From positions 744,001 to 808,000 of the forward strand of contig CAVVCQ010000001.1 of NCBI GenBank assembly GCA_963746805.1: 64,000 bases of DNA. The letters run 5' to 3'. Position 1 is the stretch's first letter, and the number at the start of each line of letters is the position of its first letter. The stretch comes from DATHTC01 sp963746805 (GTDB lineage: Bacteria; Actinomycetota; Thermoleophilia; Gaiellales; Gaiellaceae). This document shows, one piece after another, positions 10,053 to 17,594 of this stretch. The notes beneath the pieces were generated by a model. That model did no database searches. It was not told the origin of the DNA and was given only the letters and a program-made list of their open reading frames with translations. The position numbers and the translations under genes were made by a program.

Positions 10053-11557
10053 CGGCCGTCGAGGCACGCGGGCTCTTCCGCGTCCACGGGAGCGGGCGCG
10101 CCGGCGTCGCCGCGCTCCAGGGTCTGACACTGGACGTGGCCGAAGGAGAGGTGTGTGCCGTGCTCGGGCCGAGCGGCGCCGGGAAGACGACCTTCCTGCG
10201 ACTCGTCGCGGGGCTCGACCGGCCGTCGGCGGGCTCGCTCCGCGTGCTCGGGCGGGAGCCTGCCACGCTCGGCCGCCGCGGCGCCGCGCGCTTCCGGCGC
10301 GAGGAGCTCGGCTACCTCGAGCAGCGGTACTGGCTCGCGCTCGCGCCCGGGCTCTCCGCGCTCGAGCTGGTCGCGCTCCACGGCGCGCTCGCCGGCGACT
10401 CCCCGACGCGGCGGCGGCACCGGGCCGCCGACCTCCTCGGCCGCGTCGGCCTCGCGGGCCGTGAGGAGGCGGGCGCGACCGAGCTCTCCGGCGGAGAGCA
10501 GCAGCGCGTCGCCCTCTGCGCCGCGATCGCGCACCGGCCGCGGCTGCTGGTCGCCGACGAGCCGACGGGCGAGCTCGACCCCGCGACGGCCGACGGCGCG
10601 TTCGAGCTGCTCGCGTCACTTGCGCGCGAGGAAGGCTGCACGGTGCTCCTCGTCACGCACGACCCGCGCGCCGCCGCGATCGCCGACCGGGTCGTCCGCA
10701 TCCGCGACGGCCGCGTGGCCGAGGAGGCCCGGGCCGGTGAGGAGACGGCGGTCATCGGGCTCGGCGGCTGGATCCGCGTCCCGGAGGAGCTGCTGCGGCG
10801 TGCCGGGATCGGACGGGCCGTGCGGCTGGAGGAGGTCGAGGCCGGCGTCCTGCTCCGCGGCGGCGCGGCGCGCGGGGAGGAAGCCTCGGCCGTGGTGTCC
10901 TCGCAGGCCGTGAACGGGGCGGTCGTGGCGCAGGTGGACGGCCTCGAGCGCTCCTACGACGGCATCCGCGGCCTCGGGACGGTGTCGGCCGCGTTCCGCT
11001 CCGGCCGGCTCGCGGCGGTCACGGGGCCGTCGGGGTCCGGGAAGACGACGCTCCTGCGGCTGCTCGCGGGCCTCGACCTGCCGACGGCCGGTGACGCGGA
11101 GGTGCTCGGCACGCGGCTCCCGGAGCTCGACCGCGCCGCGCGGGCCCGTTTCCGCCGGCACTCGATCGGCTACGTGGCCCAGCAGCCGATGCTGGCCGAG
11201 CGGCTGACCGCGCGCGAGACGGTCGAGACCGCGCTCGCGGTGCGCGGCCTGGGGCCGGACGGCGCCGGCGCGGCGCTGGACAGCGTGGGCCTCGACGGGC
11301 TCGCGGATCGCAGCCTCGGCGGGCTCTCGAGCGGCGAGCGGGAGCGTGTCGCCGTCGCCCGGGCGCTCGCGTCGGGCCCGTCGCTGCTGCTCGCGGACGA
11401 GCCGACCGCCCGCCTCGACCGCCAGACCGCGGCCGCGATCGGCCGGCTCCTCCGCGACGTAGCCCGGAACGGCGCCGCCGTCGTCTGCGCCACCCACGAC
11501 CCGATCCTCATCGAGCTGGCCGACGACGTCGTCGCCCTCGATACCGCTCCGAAGTGA
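10049..11557 (+). CDS. Double ABC ATPase with an AbrB-like linker
   Basis: 502 residues, energising subunit for the upstream permease. First nucleotide-binding domain: Walker A GPSGAGKTT (40-48), signature LSGGEQQRVALCAAIA, Walker B LLVADEPTGELD, H-loop VTHDPRAA. Second domain from about residue 295: Walker A GPSGSGKTT, a slightly altered signature LSSGERERVAVARALA, Walker B LLLADEPTARLD, H-loop ATHDPIL. Between them (about 240-272) lies GWIRVPEELLRRAGIGRAVR, which looks like a swapped-hairpin AbrB/MazE-type segment. GTG 10049 overlaps the permease stop (GTGA). The fused layout means one polypeptide can supply both ATPases for a single-chain permease. The gene ends inside a palindromic repeat. 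Confidence 0.9.
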   Translation: MTAVEARGLFRVHGSGRAGVAALQGLTLDVAEGEVCAVLGPSGAGKTTFLRLVAGLDRPSAGSLRVLGREPATLGRRGAARFRREELGYLEQRYWLALAPGLSALELVALHGALAGDSPTRRRHRAADLLGRVGLAGREEAGATELSGGEQQRVALCAAIAHRPRLLVADEPTGELDPATADGAFELLASLAREEGCTVLLVTHDPRAAAIADRVVRIRDGRVAEEARAGEETAVIGLGGWIRVPEELLRRAGIGRAVRLEEVEAGVLLRGGAARGEEASAVVSSQAVNGAVVAQVDGLERSYDGIRGLGTVSAAFRSGRLAAVTGPSGSGKTTLLRLLAGLDLPTAGDAEVLGTRLPELDRAARARFRRHSIGYVAQQPMLAERLTARETVETALAVRGLGPDGAGAALDSVGLDGLADRSLGGLSSGERERVAVARALASGPSLLLADEPTARLDRQTAAAIGRLLRDVARNGAAVVCATHDPILIELADDVVALDTAPK

Positions 11558-11595
11558 GAAAGCAACAGACTGTCACTTTGTCGGTTTCGGCTCGG
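11544..11595. repeat. GTGACAG-type palindrome, copy 1
   Basis: Imperfect palindrome of about 52 bp centred on 11569. The core is GCAACAG-A-CTGTCAC; the arms extend to CCGCTCCGAA on the left and TTTCGGCTCGG on the right, which pair with each other. It holds the TGA stop (11555-11557) of the double ATPase. It is a direct relative of copy 2 at 11945-11996 (same ACCGCTC entry, GAGAAAG, CTGTCACTT and CGGATT exit). Could act as a terminator hairpin. Confidence 0.65.
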
Positions 11596-11639
11596 ATTCG
11601 TGACCCGGCCGTGACGGGTCGTGCCGGATCATCGGAGGC

Positions 11640-11966
11640 GTGCCCGTCGCTTCGCCGCTCATCTCGCTCCGGCTCCTCGCGGTGATCTCGCGGCAGGCTC
11701 GGCCGGGCGTCGTCCTCGCGGAGGTCTGGCGCGCCGTCGGAACCGAGGCGGATCGGCTCGGCTCCACGCGTCCGAGCTACGAGCAGGTGCGGGTGCTCGC
11801 GCACGAGGCGATCGAGCGGCGGCTGCGCCGGCGGGCGATCGCGGCCGACTTCCTGGCCGGCGCGTTCGACCCGCTGCTCGTCCGCGGCTACCGGACGATG
11901 GGCCGGGCGGCCGTGGCTGCCGCGGACGAGGCCGTGGATTCGTACCGCTCGAAACGGAGAAAGTGA
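11640..11966 (+). CDS. Hypothetical protein between two palindromic repeats
   Basis: 108 residues, not recognised. Starts with GTG at 11640, preceded directly by GGAGG (11634-11638), and ends with TGA at 11964-11966. The sequence is Ala/Arg/Leu-rich and predicted helical (RLLAVISRQARPGVVLAEVWRAVG, EQVRVLAHEAIERRLRRRA) with a basic C-terminus (YRSKRRK). No TM or cysteine. A small helical, possibly nucleic-acid-binding protein is a guess. The gene is flanked on both sides by related palindromes, and its stop codon falls in the core of the right one. It converges on the endonuclease IV gene, whose stop lies 8 bp away. Confidence 0.55.
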   Translation: MPVASPLISLRLLAVISRQARPGVVLAEVWRAVGTEADRLGSTRPSYEQVRVLAHEAIERRLRRRAIAADFLAGAFDPLLVRGYRTMGRAAVAAADEAVDSYRSKRRK

Positions 11967-11996
11967 CAGTCTGTCACTTGCGCGCTTTCGAACCGG
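11945..11996. repeat. GTGACAG-type palindrome, copy 2
   Basis: Core GTGACAG-T-CTGTCAC (11963-11977), a perfect 7-bp inverted repeat, extended by arms CCGCTCGAAACGGAGAAA and TTGCGCGCTTTCGAACCGG. The stops of the convergent 108-residue gene (11964-11966, plus) and endonuclease IV gene (11974-11976, minus) both lie in the core. Because of the symmetry the two proteins end alike (SKRRK and SKARK). Plausibly a bidirectional terminator; homologous to the copy at 11544-11595. Confidence 0.7.
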
Positions 11997-12891
11997 ATTT
12001 CCCCGCTGCCCCTCGTCCCCGACCCCGGCGCGGCTTGCGGGCGGCGGTGCCCCGGGCATGGAGGTCCCGCAGCTTCTGCACCTCCGCCGCGTCCGCGCCG
12101 TGGCCGTCCGGGCCGGGGACTTCCAGGAGCGCCGGGAGGCCCTGGAAGGCCGGATGGGCGAGGAACACGGCCATACCCTCGCCGATCTCCCCCTCGCCGA
12201 CGTTCGCGTGCCGGTCGCGGTTCGACCCCAGCGGCGCCGCAGCGTCGTTCACGTGCAGGACGCGAAGCCGGTCGAGGCCGATCCCCTCGTCCACCTCGGC
12301 CACGACCGCGTCGAGCGCGGCCGGATCGGTCACGTCGTAGCCGGACACCCAGAGGTGGCACGAGTCGAGGCAGACGCCGAGGCGCGGGTGCCGGTCGAGC
12401 CGGTCGACGAGGACGGCGAGCTCCTCCAGCGAGCGCCCGATCGTGCCGCCGGCGCCGGCGGAGTTCTCCAGGCAGAGCCACGTCTCGTCGCGGCAATGCT
12501 CCAGCACCGACTCGAGCGCGGGCACCACCCGCTCGAGCCCGGCCTCGAAGCCCGAGCCGAGGTGCGAGCCGACGTGGAAGACGACCGCGTCCGCGCCGAT
12601 CGCGCACGAGGCGTCGACCGTGTCGCGCATCGTCGCCGTCGACTTCTCGTACAGCGCGTCGTCCGGCGAGGCGAGGTTGACGAGGTAGAGCGCGTGCACG
12701 ACGACGGCGCCCGGCCCCAGCCCGAGCTCCGCCCGGCGTGCCCGGAACCGCTCGAGGTCGGCCGGGTCGTGCTCGGGGAAGCGCCACGCGCGCGGCGACT
12801 GGATGAAGAGCTGCACTGCGTCCGCGCCGATCTCCGCCGCCCGGTCGAGCGCCTTCTTGACTCCCCCCGAGCAGTGTGCGCCGAAGAGCAC
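11974..12891 (-). CDS. nfo: Endonuclease IV (AP endonuclease, Xylose isomerase-like TIM barrel)
   Basis: 305 residues. DNA repair enzyme that cuts 5' of abasic sites using a trinuclear zinc centre. Family motifs in order: GAHCSGGVKKALDRAAEIGADAVQLF, HALYLVNLASPD, LCLENSAGAGGTIG (metal-binding Glu), CLDSCHLWVSGYD (Asp/His), HVNDAAAPLGSNRDRHANVGEGEIG (His, Asp-Arg-His). The last 25 residues are a lysine/arginine-rich tail (RKPRRGRGRG...SKARK) beyond the catalytic fold, probably for DNA binding. GTG at 12891 gives the canonical N-terminus. Only 20 bp separate its start from the divergent gltX start, so the promoters overlap or are leaderless. Confidence 0.92.
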   Translation of the reverse strand: MLFGAHCSGGVKKALDRAAEIGADAVQLFIQSPRAWRFPEHDPADLERFRARRAELGLGPGAVVVHALYLVNLASPDDALYEKSTATMRDTVDASCAIGADAVVFHVGSHLGSGFEAGLERVVPALESVLEHCRDETWLCLENSAGAGGTIGRSLEELAVLVDRLDRHPRLGVCLDSCHLWVSGYDVTDPAALDAVVAEVDEGIGLDRLRVLHVNDAAAPLGSNRDRHANVGEGEIGEGMAVFLAHPAFQGLPALLEVPGPDGHGADAAEVQKLRDLHARGTAARKPRRGRGRGAAGKSGSKARK

Positions 12892-12911
12892 GCCACTACA
12901 GTACGAGCCGG

Positions 12912-14159
12912 ATGAGCGTCCGCGTCCGCATGGCCCCGAGCCCGACGGGCTTCCTCCACATCGGCGGCGTACGCACCTTCCTGTTCAACTGGCTGTTCGC
13001 GCGCGGGCTCGAGGGCGAGTCCCTGCTGCGGATCGAGAACACCGACACGAGCCGCGAGGTGGCCGAGGCGACCGAGCAGATCCAGCGCTCGCTGCTGTGG
13101 CTCGGGATCGACTGGGACGGGCCGGTGACGTTCCAGCTCGACGCGATGGATCGGTGCCGCGAGCTCGCGCAGGGCCTGGTCGCGAGCGGGCACGCCTACG
13201 AGGACGAGGGCGCGATCCGCTTCCGCATGCCCGACGAGGGCACGACCGGGTGGGACGACGCGATCCGCGGCCGGATCGACTTCCCGAACGACCAGCTCGA
13301 GGACGTCGTCATCGTCCGCTCCGACGGGCGCGCCACCTACAACTTCGCCTCGCCCGTGGAGGACATGGACGACCGGATCACGCACGTGATCCGCGGCGTC
13401 GACCACGTCTCGAACACGCCGAAACAGATCCAGATCCTGCGCGCGCTCGGACACGAGCCGCCCGTCTACGCACACGCGCCGGACATCCTCGGCGAGGACG
13501 GGAAGAAGCTCTCGAAGCGCCACGGCGCGCAGTCGGTCGACGACTTCCGCGCCGCCGGCTACGTCCCCGAGGCGCTCGTCAACTTCCTCGCCCTGCTCGG
13601 GTGGGCGCCCGACGGCGAGACGACGATCATGAGCCGCGGCGAGCTGGTCGAGCGCTTCTCGCTCGAGCGGGTCGGCGCCTCGCCCGCGACGTTCGACTAC
13701 CGCAAGCTCGAGTGGATGAACGGCGTCTACCTTCGTTCGTTCAACCCGGACGAGTTCGCCGAGCGGCTGGTCGAGTACGTCGACGACCAAGGGCTCGACT
13801 GGCCGGCGGAGCGAATCCGGGCCGCGGCGCCGCTCGTGCAGGAGAAGATCTCGACGCTCGGCGAGTTCCCGGACTTCGCGCGGTTCCTCTTCGAGGACGT
13901 GTCGCCGGACGGCGAGCCGGTGGACGCCGAGGTCACGGGCGCGGCCGTGGACGCGCTCGAGCCCGTCGGCCACTGGGACGCGGGCTCGATCGAGGAGGCG
14001 CTCCGCGGGATGGCCGAGCGCATGGAGCTCTCGCCGCGGAAGGCGTTCCAGCCCGTCCGCGTCGCGGTCACGGGCTCGAAGATCTCGCCGGGGCTCTTCG
14101 AGAGCCTCGAGCTGCTCGGCAAGGACGTCTCGCTCGAGCGGCTCCGCCGTCAGCGCTGA
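12912..14159 (+). CDS. gltX: Glutamyl-tRNA synthetase
   Basis: 415 residues, class I aminoacyl-tRNA synthetase charging tRNA-Glu (or both Glu and Gln tRNAs in organisms that use the GatCAB route; not decidable here). HIGH-type motif HIGG at 16-19 after MAPSPTGFL, and KMSKS-type motif KKLSKRHG near residues 197-204. The N-terminal Rossmann fold and stem-contact domain are complete; the C-terminal anticodon-binding part is short, so the protein is shorter than the usual 460-490. ATG 12912 places MSVRVRMAPSPTG at the N-terminus as in the family. Ends in TGA at 14157-14159. Confidence 0.95.
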   Translation: MSVRVRMAPSPTGFLHIGGVRTFLFNWLFARGLEGESLLRIENTDTSREVAEATEQIQRSLLWLGIDWDGPVTFQLDAMDRCRELAQGLVASGHAYEDEGAIRFRMPDEGTTGWDDAIRGRIDFPNDQLEDVVIVRSDGRATYNFASPVEDMDDRITHVIRGVDHVSNTPKQIQILRALGHEPPVYAHAPDILGEDGKKLSKRHGAQSVDDFRAAGYVPEALVNFLALLGWAPDGETTIMSRGELVERFSLERVGASPATFDYRKLEWMNGVYLRSFNPDEFAERLVEYVDDQGLDWPAERIRAAAPLVQEKISTLGEFPDFARFLFEDVSPDGEPVDAEVTGAAVDALEPVGHWDAGSIEEALRGMAERMELSPRKAFQPVRVAVTGSKISPGLFESLELLGKDVSLERLRRQR

Positions 14160-14383
14160 CGCGGCGGGCGGAGCGGCCGCGGCTGCGCGAGCGGGTCGAG
14201 CGCCCGCTGGAAGGCGATCCACGCACGGCGACGGAACTGCGCCGTGGGCAGTGGCAGTGCGTCGTGCCCGGGGACCCCGCGGTCGGGCGGTGAATCGGGC
14301 CGACGGTCGCTGGGGGGCGGGACCGTCATGAGTGCTCTACGGATGGGAACGGTCGGCGCCCGGCTGAAGGTACGGGTCCGGGC

Positions 14384-14389
14384 TACACT
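14384..14389 (+). promoter_or_regulatory. -10 box of the response regulator gene
   Basis: TACACT (TANNNT) with its last T 9 nt before the GTG start at 14398, which places the transcript start at or next to the start codon and predicts a leaderless mRNA. The rest of the 238-bp spacer (14160-14397) after gltX contains no tRNA-like or other recognisable feature. Confidence 0.5.
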
Positions 14390-14397
14390 CGCCCGCC

Positions 14398-14769
14398 GTG
14401 TCCGCCCTCACGGTCCTGGTCGTCGACGACGACCCCTCGATCCGCCTCCTGTGCAGGCTCAACCTGGAGCTCGCCGGGCACCGGGTCGTCGAGGCGGGCA
14501 CGCTCGAGGACGCGGCCGCCGCGGCCACGGGCGAGCGGCCGCAGGTCGTGCTGCTCGATGTGCACGTCGGCTCTGGCGACGGGGTCGCGTTTCTCGCGGT
14601 GCTGCGCGGTCTGCTCCCCCAGGTCCGTGTCGTCATGCTGACCGGCACCGCGGACACGGCCGCGATCCGGGCCGCGGGCGCCGACGCGGTCGTGCCGAAG
14701 CCGTTCGACCCGGTCGCGCTCGTCGCCACGATCGAGGGATTGGCGGCCGGCGTACCGCAGGTAGGCTGA
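14398..14769 (+). CDS. Stand-alone response regulator receiver protein
   Basis: 123 residues: a single CheY-like receiver domain with no output domain. Key residues are present: acidic pocket D10-D12 (VLVVDDDPS), phospho-acceptor D54 (VVLLDVHVG), T82/T84 (MLTGTAD) and K101 (VPKPFD). It must signal by protein-protein contact or act as a phosphate sink. No histidine kinase is nearby. GTG 14398 directly follows a TACACT box. Its stop (14767-14769) lies just before the metallopeptidase reading frame. Confidence 0.9.
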   Translation: MSALTVLVVDDDPSIRLLCRLNLELAGHRVVEAGTLEDAAAAATGERPQVVLLDVHVGSGDGVAFLAVLRGLLPQVRVVMLTGTADTAAIRAAGADAVVPKPFDPVALVATIEGLAAGVPQVG

Positions 14770-14773
14770 CTCG

Positions 14774-16291
14774 ATCGCCGTCCAGACGCCCCTCCGCACG
14801 CCCGCCGAGTACGAAGGCACGCTCCAGCGCTACCTCTTCGAGCGCTCGGAGGAGGGCCGCGCGGTCCGCGTCGGCGAGAAGGAGATCTCCGAGCAGGCCG
14901 CGATCGTCGCGCGCTACGCCGACCTCTTCAGCCGGCCGCAGCTCGACGCGCTGCGCGAGGCGGAGGAGGCCGCGGGCGACCCGGACGAGCGCGAGCGGCT
15001 CTACCGGCTCCGCAAGACGTGCGAGGCCGGGATCATCACCGCCGAGCTGGCCGAGCGCGACGACGCCCTCGAGAACGCGATCCTCGGCGCGCGCGTCACC
15101 TGGCGCGGGGAGGAGCTTCCGCTCCGCTCGGCGCAGGCGAAGCTCGCCGTGCTCGAGGTCTACGCCGACCGCGAGGAGCTCGGGGCGCTGCAGGCCGAGC
15201 GCTCCGCCGAGTTCAACCCCGATCGCCTCGACCTGCTCCGCACCGGCGAGGAGCTCGAGGCCGAGATCTCGGGCGAGCCCGATCCCGTCGCGCGGAGCGA
15301 GGAGGAGAAGGGCATCTCGCTGCGCGAGCTCGAGCGCGCGCTCGACGCCGCATCGCGGGCCGCGACCGAGGCGTGGACATCGCTCCGCGAGCGCTGGTTC
15401 GAGCGGCTGCTCGGGCCGGAGCGCGACGACGAGCCGACGTCGAACCACGTCGCCTACATGCGCCGGCTCTCGCCGCTCGAGGAGCTCTACACGAAGGAGC
15501 GCTCGGTCCCGGTGTGCGTCGAGACGCTCGCGCGGCTCGGCTTCGACCTCGACCGGGAGCAGGGGATCAAGCTCGACCTCGACGATCGCCCGCAGAAGTC
15601 GCCGCGGGCCTGCGTGATCGCCTCCGACCCGCCGCAGGTCGTGCACCTGATCACGCGCGCGCAGGGCGGGCTCCACGACTACCAGGCCTTCCTCCACGAG
15701 GCGGGGCACGCGCTCCACTACGCGGGCTGCGACCCGGCGCTCCCGTACACCTTCCGCAAGCTCTCGCGTGACCACGCGCTGACGGAGATCTACTCGTACA
15801 TCCTCGAGGCGATCAGCCGCGAGCCCGCGTGGCACGCCGAGCACTTCGGCCTCCCCGACGAGCAGGCGCGCGAGAACGCCGAGGCGACGACGTTCCTCGA
15901 GGCGCTGCTCTACCGGCGCTACACGGCGAAGCTCCAGTTCGAGCTCGATTTCTGGGGCCGCTTCGCCGACGACGGCGGCACCGCCGACGGCTACCACGAG
16001 CGGCTCACCGCCGCGACCGGCGTCCGCTACCGGCGCGACGCGTACCTCTCGGACATGGACGCCGGCTTCTACTCCGCCGATTACCTCCGTGCCTGGATCC
16101 GCTCCGCGCAGCTGCGCGCGCACCTCGTCCGCGAGGTCGGCGAGGACTGGTGGCGCCGGCCGGAGACGGGCGAGCGGTTGCGCGAGCTGTTCCGGCAGGG
16201 CACGCGTCCGTCCTCGGAGGACGTCGCGTCGCGGATCGGCTTCGAGCCGCTCGACACCGGGCCGCTCCTCGCCGAGCTGACGCACGCCTGA
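14774..16291 (+). CDS. Zinc metallopeptidase, M3-like (gluzincin), start codon not visible
   Basis: About 505 residues, cytosolic (no signal peptide). The active site is FLHEAGHALHYAG (HExxH with His around residues 308 and 312) followed about 30 residues later by LTEIYSYILEAI, whose Glu fits the third zinc ligand of M3-type oligopeptidases. The fold is otherwise all-helical, as in that clan. The frame is open from the in-frame TAG at 14762-14764, but no ATG, GTG or TTG occurs before residues that look conserved; the feature is started at an ATC (14774) only as a placeholder. A sequence error near the start or a rare start codon is possible. Confidence 0.75.
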   Translation: MAVQTPLRTPAEYEGTLQRYLFERSEEGRAVRVGEKEISEQAAIVARYADLFSRPQLDALREAEEAAGDPDERERLYRLRKTCEAGIITAELAERDDALENAILGARVTWRGEELPLRSAQAKLAVLEVYADREELGALQAERSAEFNPDRLDLLRTGEELEAEISGEPDPVARSEEEKGISLRELERALDAASRAATEAWTSLRERWFERLLGPERDDEPTSNHVAYMRRLSPLEELYTKERSVPVCVETLARLGFDLDREQGIKLDLDDRPQKSPRACVIASDPPQVVHLITRAQGGLHDYQAFLHEAGHALHYAGCDPALPYTFRKLSRDHALTEIYSYILEAISREPAWHAEHFGLPDEQARENAEATTFLEALLYRRYTAKLQFELDFWGRFADDGGTADGYHERLTAATGVRYRRDAYLSDMDAGFYSADYLRAWIRSAQLRAHLVREVGEDWWRRPETGERLRELFRQGTRPSSEDVASRIGFEPLDTGPLLAELTHA

Positions 16292-16296
16292 GCCCC

Positions 16297-16325
16297 TTGA
16301 CGCGGCCGTCGCGGCCGACTAGGTT
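16297..16325 (+). promoter_or_regulatory. Promoter of the LIV transporter operon
   Basis: TTGACG (16297-16302), 17-bp spacer, TAGGTT (16320-16325): a near-consensus SigA-type promoter, the best in the window. The spacer contains the direct repeat GCGGCCG-TC-GCGGCCG. The expected start near 16332 leaves a leader of about 54 nt before the ATG at 16386. Confidence 0.65.
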
Positions 16326-16335
16326 CCCGCCCGAC

Positions 16336-16368
16336 ATAAGACCTGAATCGGGTCTCAGGTTTCGTTAT
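16336..16368 (+). promoter_or_regulatory. Leader palindrome upstream of the LIV operon
   Basis: ACCTGA (16341-16346), 8-nt spacer ATCGGGTC, TCAGGT (16355-16360), with outer ATAA and TTAT also pairing. It lies between the predicted transcript start and the Shine-Dalgarno AGGAGGAG (16372-16379). An alternative inner stem GACC/GGTC exists. Candidate operator for a dimeric repressor or a leader hairpin masking the ribosome site. Confidence 0.45.
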
Positions 16369-16385
16369 CTCAGGAGGAGCGGGGA

Positions 16386-17585
16386 ATGACGCGAGGGCGC
16401 TGGCACGTGGTCGCTGTGCTCGTCGGGATCGTCGCGGTGCTGGCGGCGGTCGGGGCGAGCGCAGAGGCCGGCTACGGCCGTACGGACGGGACATCGGCGA
16501 CGGCGACGGTCCGGGTCGGGGTGGTCTACTCCCGCACCGGGCTCCTCTCCGCGTACGGGGCGGAGTACATCCAGGGGCTCAAGCTCGGGCTCCAGTACGC
16601 GACCAAGGGCACCAACACGGTCGGCGGCAAGCGGATCCAGCTGACGATGGTCGACGACGCGACCGACGCGGCCAAGGCCGTCACGGCCACGAAGGACCTG
16701 ATCGGCCAGGGCTACAAGATCATCGTCGGGACAACCTCCTCGGGGAACGCGCTGCAGCTCGCGCCGCTCGCCGAGCAGAACCGGATCCTCTACATCTCAG
16801 GCCCTGCGGCGGTCGATGCGCTCACGGGCATGAACCGCTACACGTTCCGCTCCGGCCGCCAGAGCTATCAGGACACGCTCGCGGCGAAGGAGATCCTGGG
16901 TCGCGGCGCCGGGCGCAAGATCACCGTGTTCGCCCAGGACACGGCGTTCGGCCAGGGCAATGTCGTGGCTGTTCGCAACGTGTTCGGCACCCGCGGCCAC
17001 ACCGTCTCGTCGATCCTCGTCCCGGCCTCGGCGAACGACTTCACGCCGTTCGCGCAGCAGGCGAAGAACGCGAACCCGGACCTGCTCTACGTCGCGTGGG
17101 CGGGCACGAGCGCGCCGGCGATGTGGCGCGCACTCGAGCAGCAGCGCGTGCTCGGGACGGTGAAGGTCACGACCGGTCTCGCCGAGCGCGCGACCTGGGG
17201 CTCGTTCCCCACGGGGATCGACTTCCTCTCGCACTACGTCTCGAACGCCCCGAAGAACAAGGTCAACACCTGGCTCATCAACCAGATGCGCCGCCGGAAC
17301 CAGGCGCCCGACCTGTTCACGCCGGACGGGTTCAACGCCGGAATCATGATCGCGCGCGCCGTCGCGCGGGGCGGCGGCGACAACGTCGACCGGATGATCG
17401 CGGCGCTCGAGGGCTGGCAGTTCGTCGGCCCCAAGGGGCTCAACCGGATCCGCCAGCAGGATCACGCGCTGCTGCAGCCGATGTTCCAGGTGCGCCTCCG
17501 CATGGTCAACGGACGGCCGCGGGCGGTGCCGGTGAAGACCTTCTCGCCGGGGAACCTGCAGCCGCCGGTCACGCCGTTCAAGTAG
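16386..17585 (+). CDS. LIV-type ABC transporter substrate-binding protein
   Basis: 399 residues, secreted binding protein of the periplasmic-binding fold type I (Leu/Ile/Val-binding family). Signal peptide at 1-31 (HVVAVLVGIVAVLAAVGASAEAG); the mature part begins VRVGVVYSRTGLLSAYGAEYIQGLKLG, typical of the family, with the DATDAAKAVTATKDLI and TTSSGNALQLAPLAEQ segments that line the ligand pocket. Not a lipoprotein. A strong Shine-Dalgarno AGGAGGAG precedes ATG 16386. First gene of the operon with livG, livF, livH and livM. The downstream acyl-CoA synthetase and dehydrogenase genes suggest the ligand may be a carboxylic acid rather than an amino acid; that is inference. Confidence 0.9.
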   Translation: MTRGRWHVVAVLVGIVAVLAAVGASAEAGYGRTDGTSATATVRVGVVYSRTGLLSAYGAEYIQGLKLGLQYATKGTNTVGGKRIQLTMVDDATDAAKAVTATKDLIGQGYKIIVGTTSSGNALQLAPLAEQNRILYISGPAAVDALTGMNRYTFRSGRQSYQDTLAAKEILGRGAGRKITVFAQDTAFGQGNVVAVRNVFGTRGHTVSSILVPASANDFTPFAQQAKNANPDLLYVAWAGTSAPAMWRALEQQRVLGTVKVTTGLAERATWGSFPTGIDFLSHYVSNAPKNKVNTWLINQMRRRNQAPDLFTPDGFNAGIMIARAVARGGGDNVDRMIAALEGWQFVGPKGLNRIRQQDHALLQPMFQVRLRMVNGRPRAVPVKTFSPGNLQPPVTPFK

Positions 17586-17594
17586 TCCCGCGCG

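Noticed and set aside
11963..11977. Operator for a dimeric repressor (GTGACAG-T-CTGTCAC)
   Set aside because: It lies at convergent gene ends, not in a promoter, so a terminator or repeat element is more likely.
12330..14222. Very long open frame on the minus strand opposite gltX
   Set aside because: Arg/Glu/His/Asp-rich shadow of high-GC codon bias; gltX on the plus strand has full family motifs over the same bases.
14160..14397. Possible tRNA gene after gltX
   Set aside because: No T-loop consensus or acceptor-stem pairing could be found in the 238-bp spacer.
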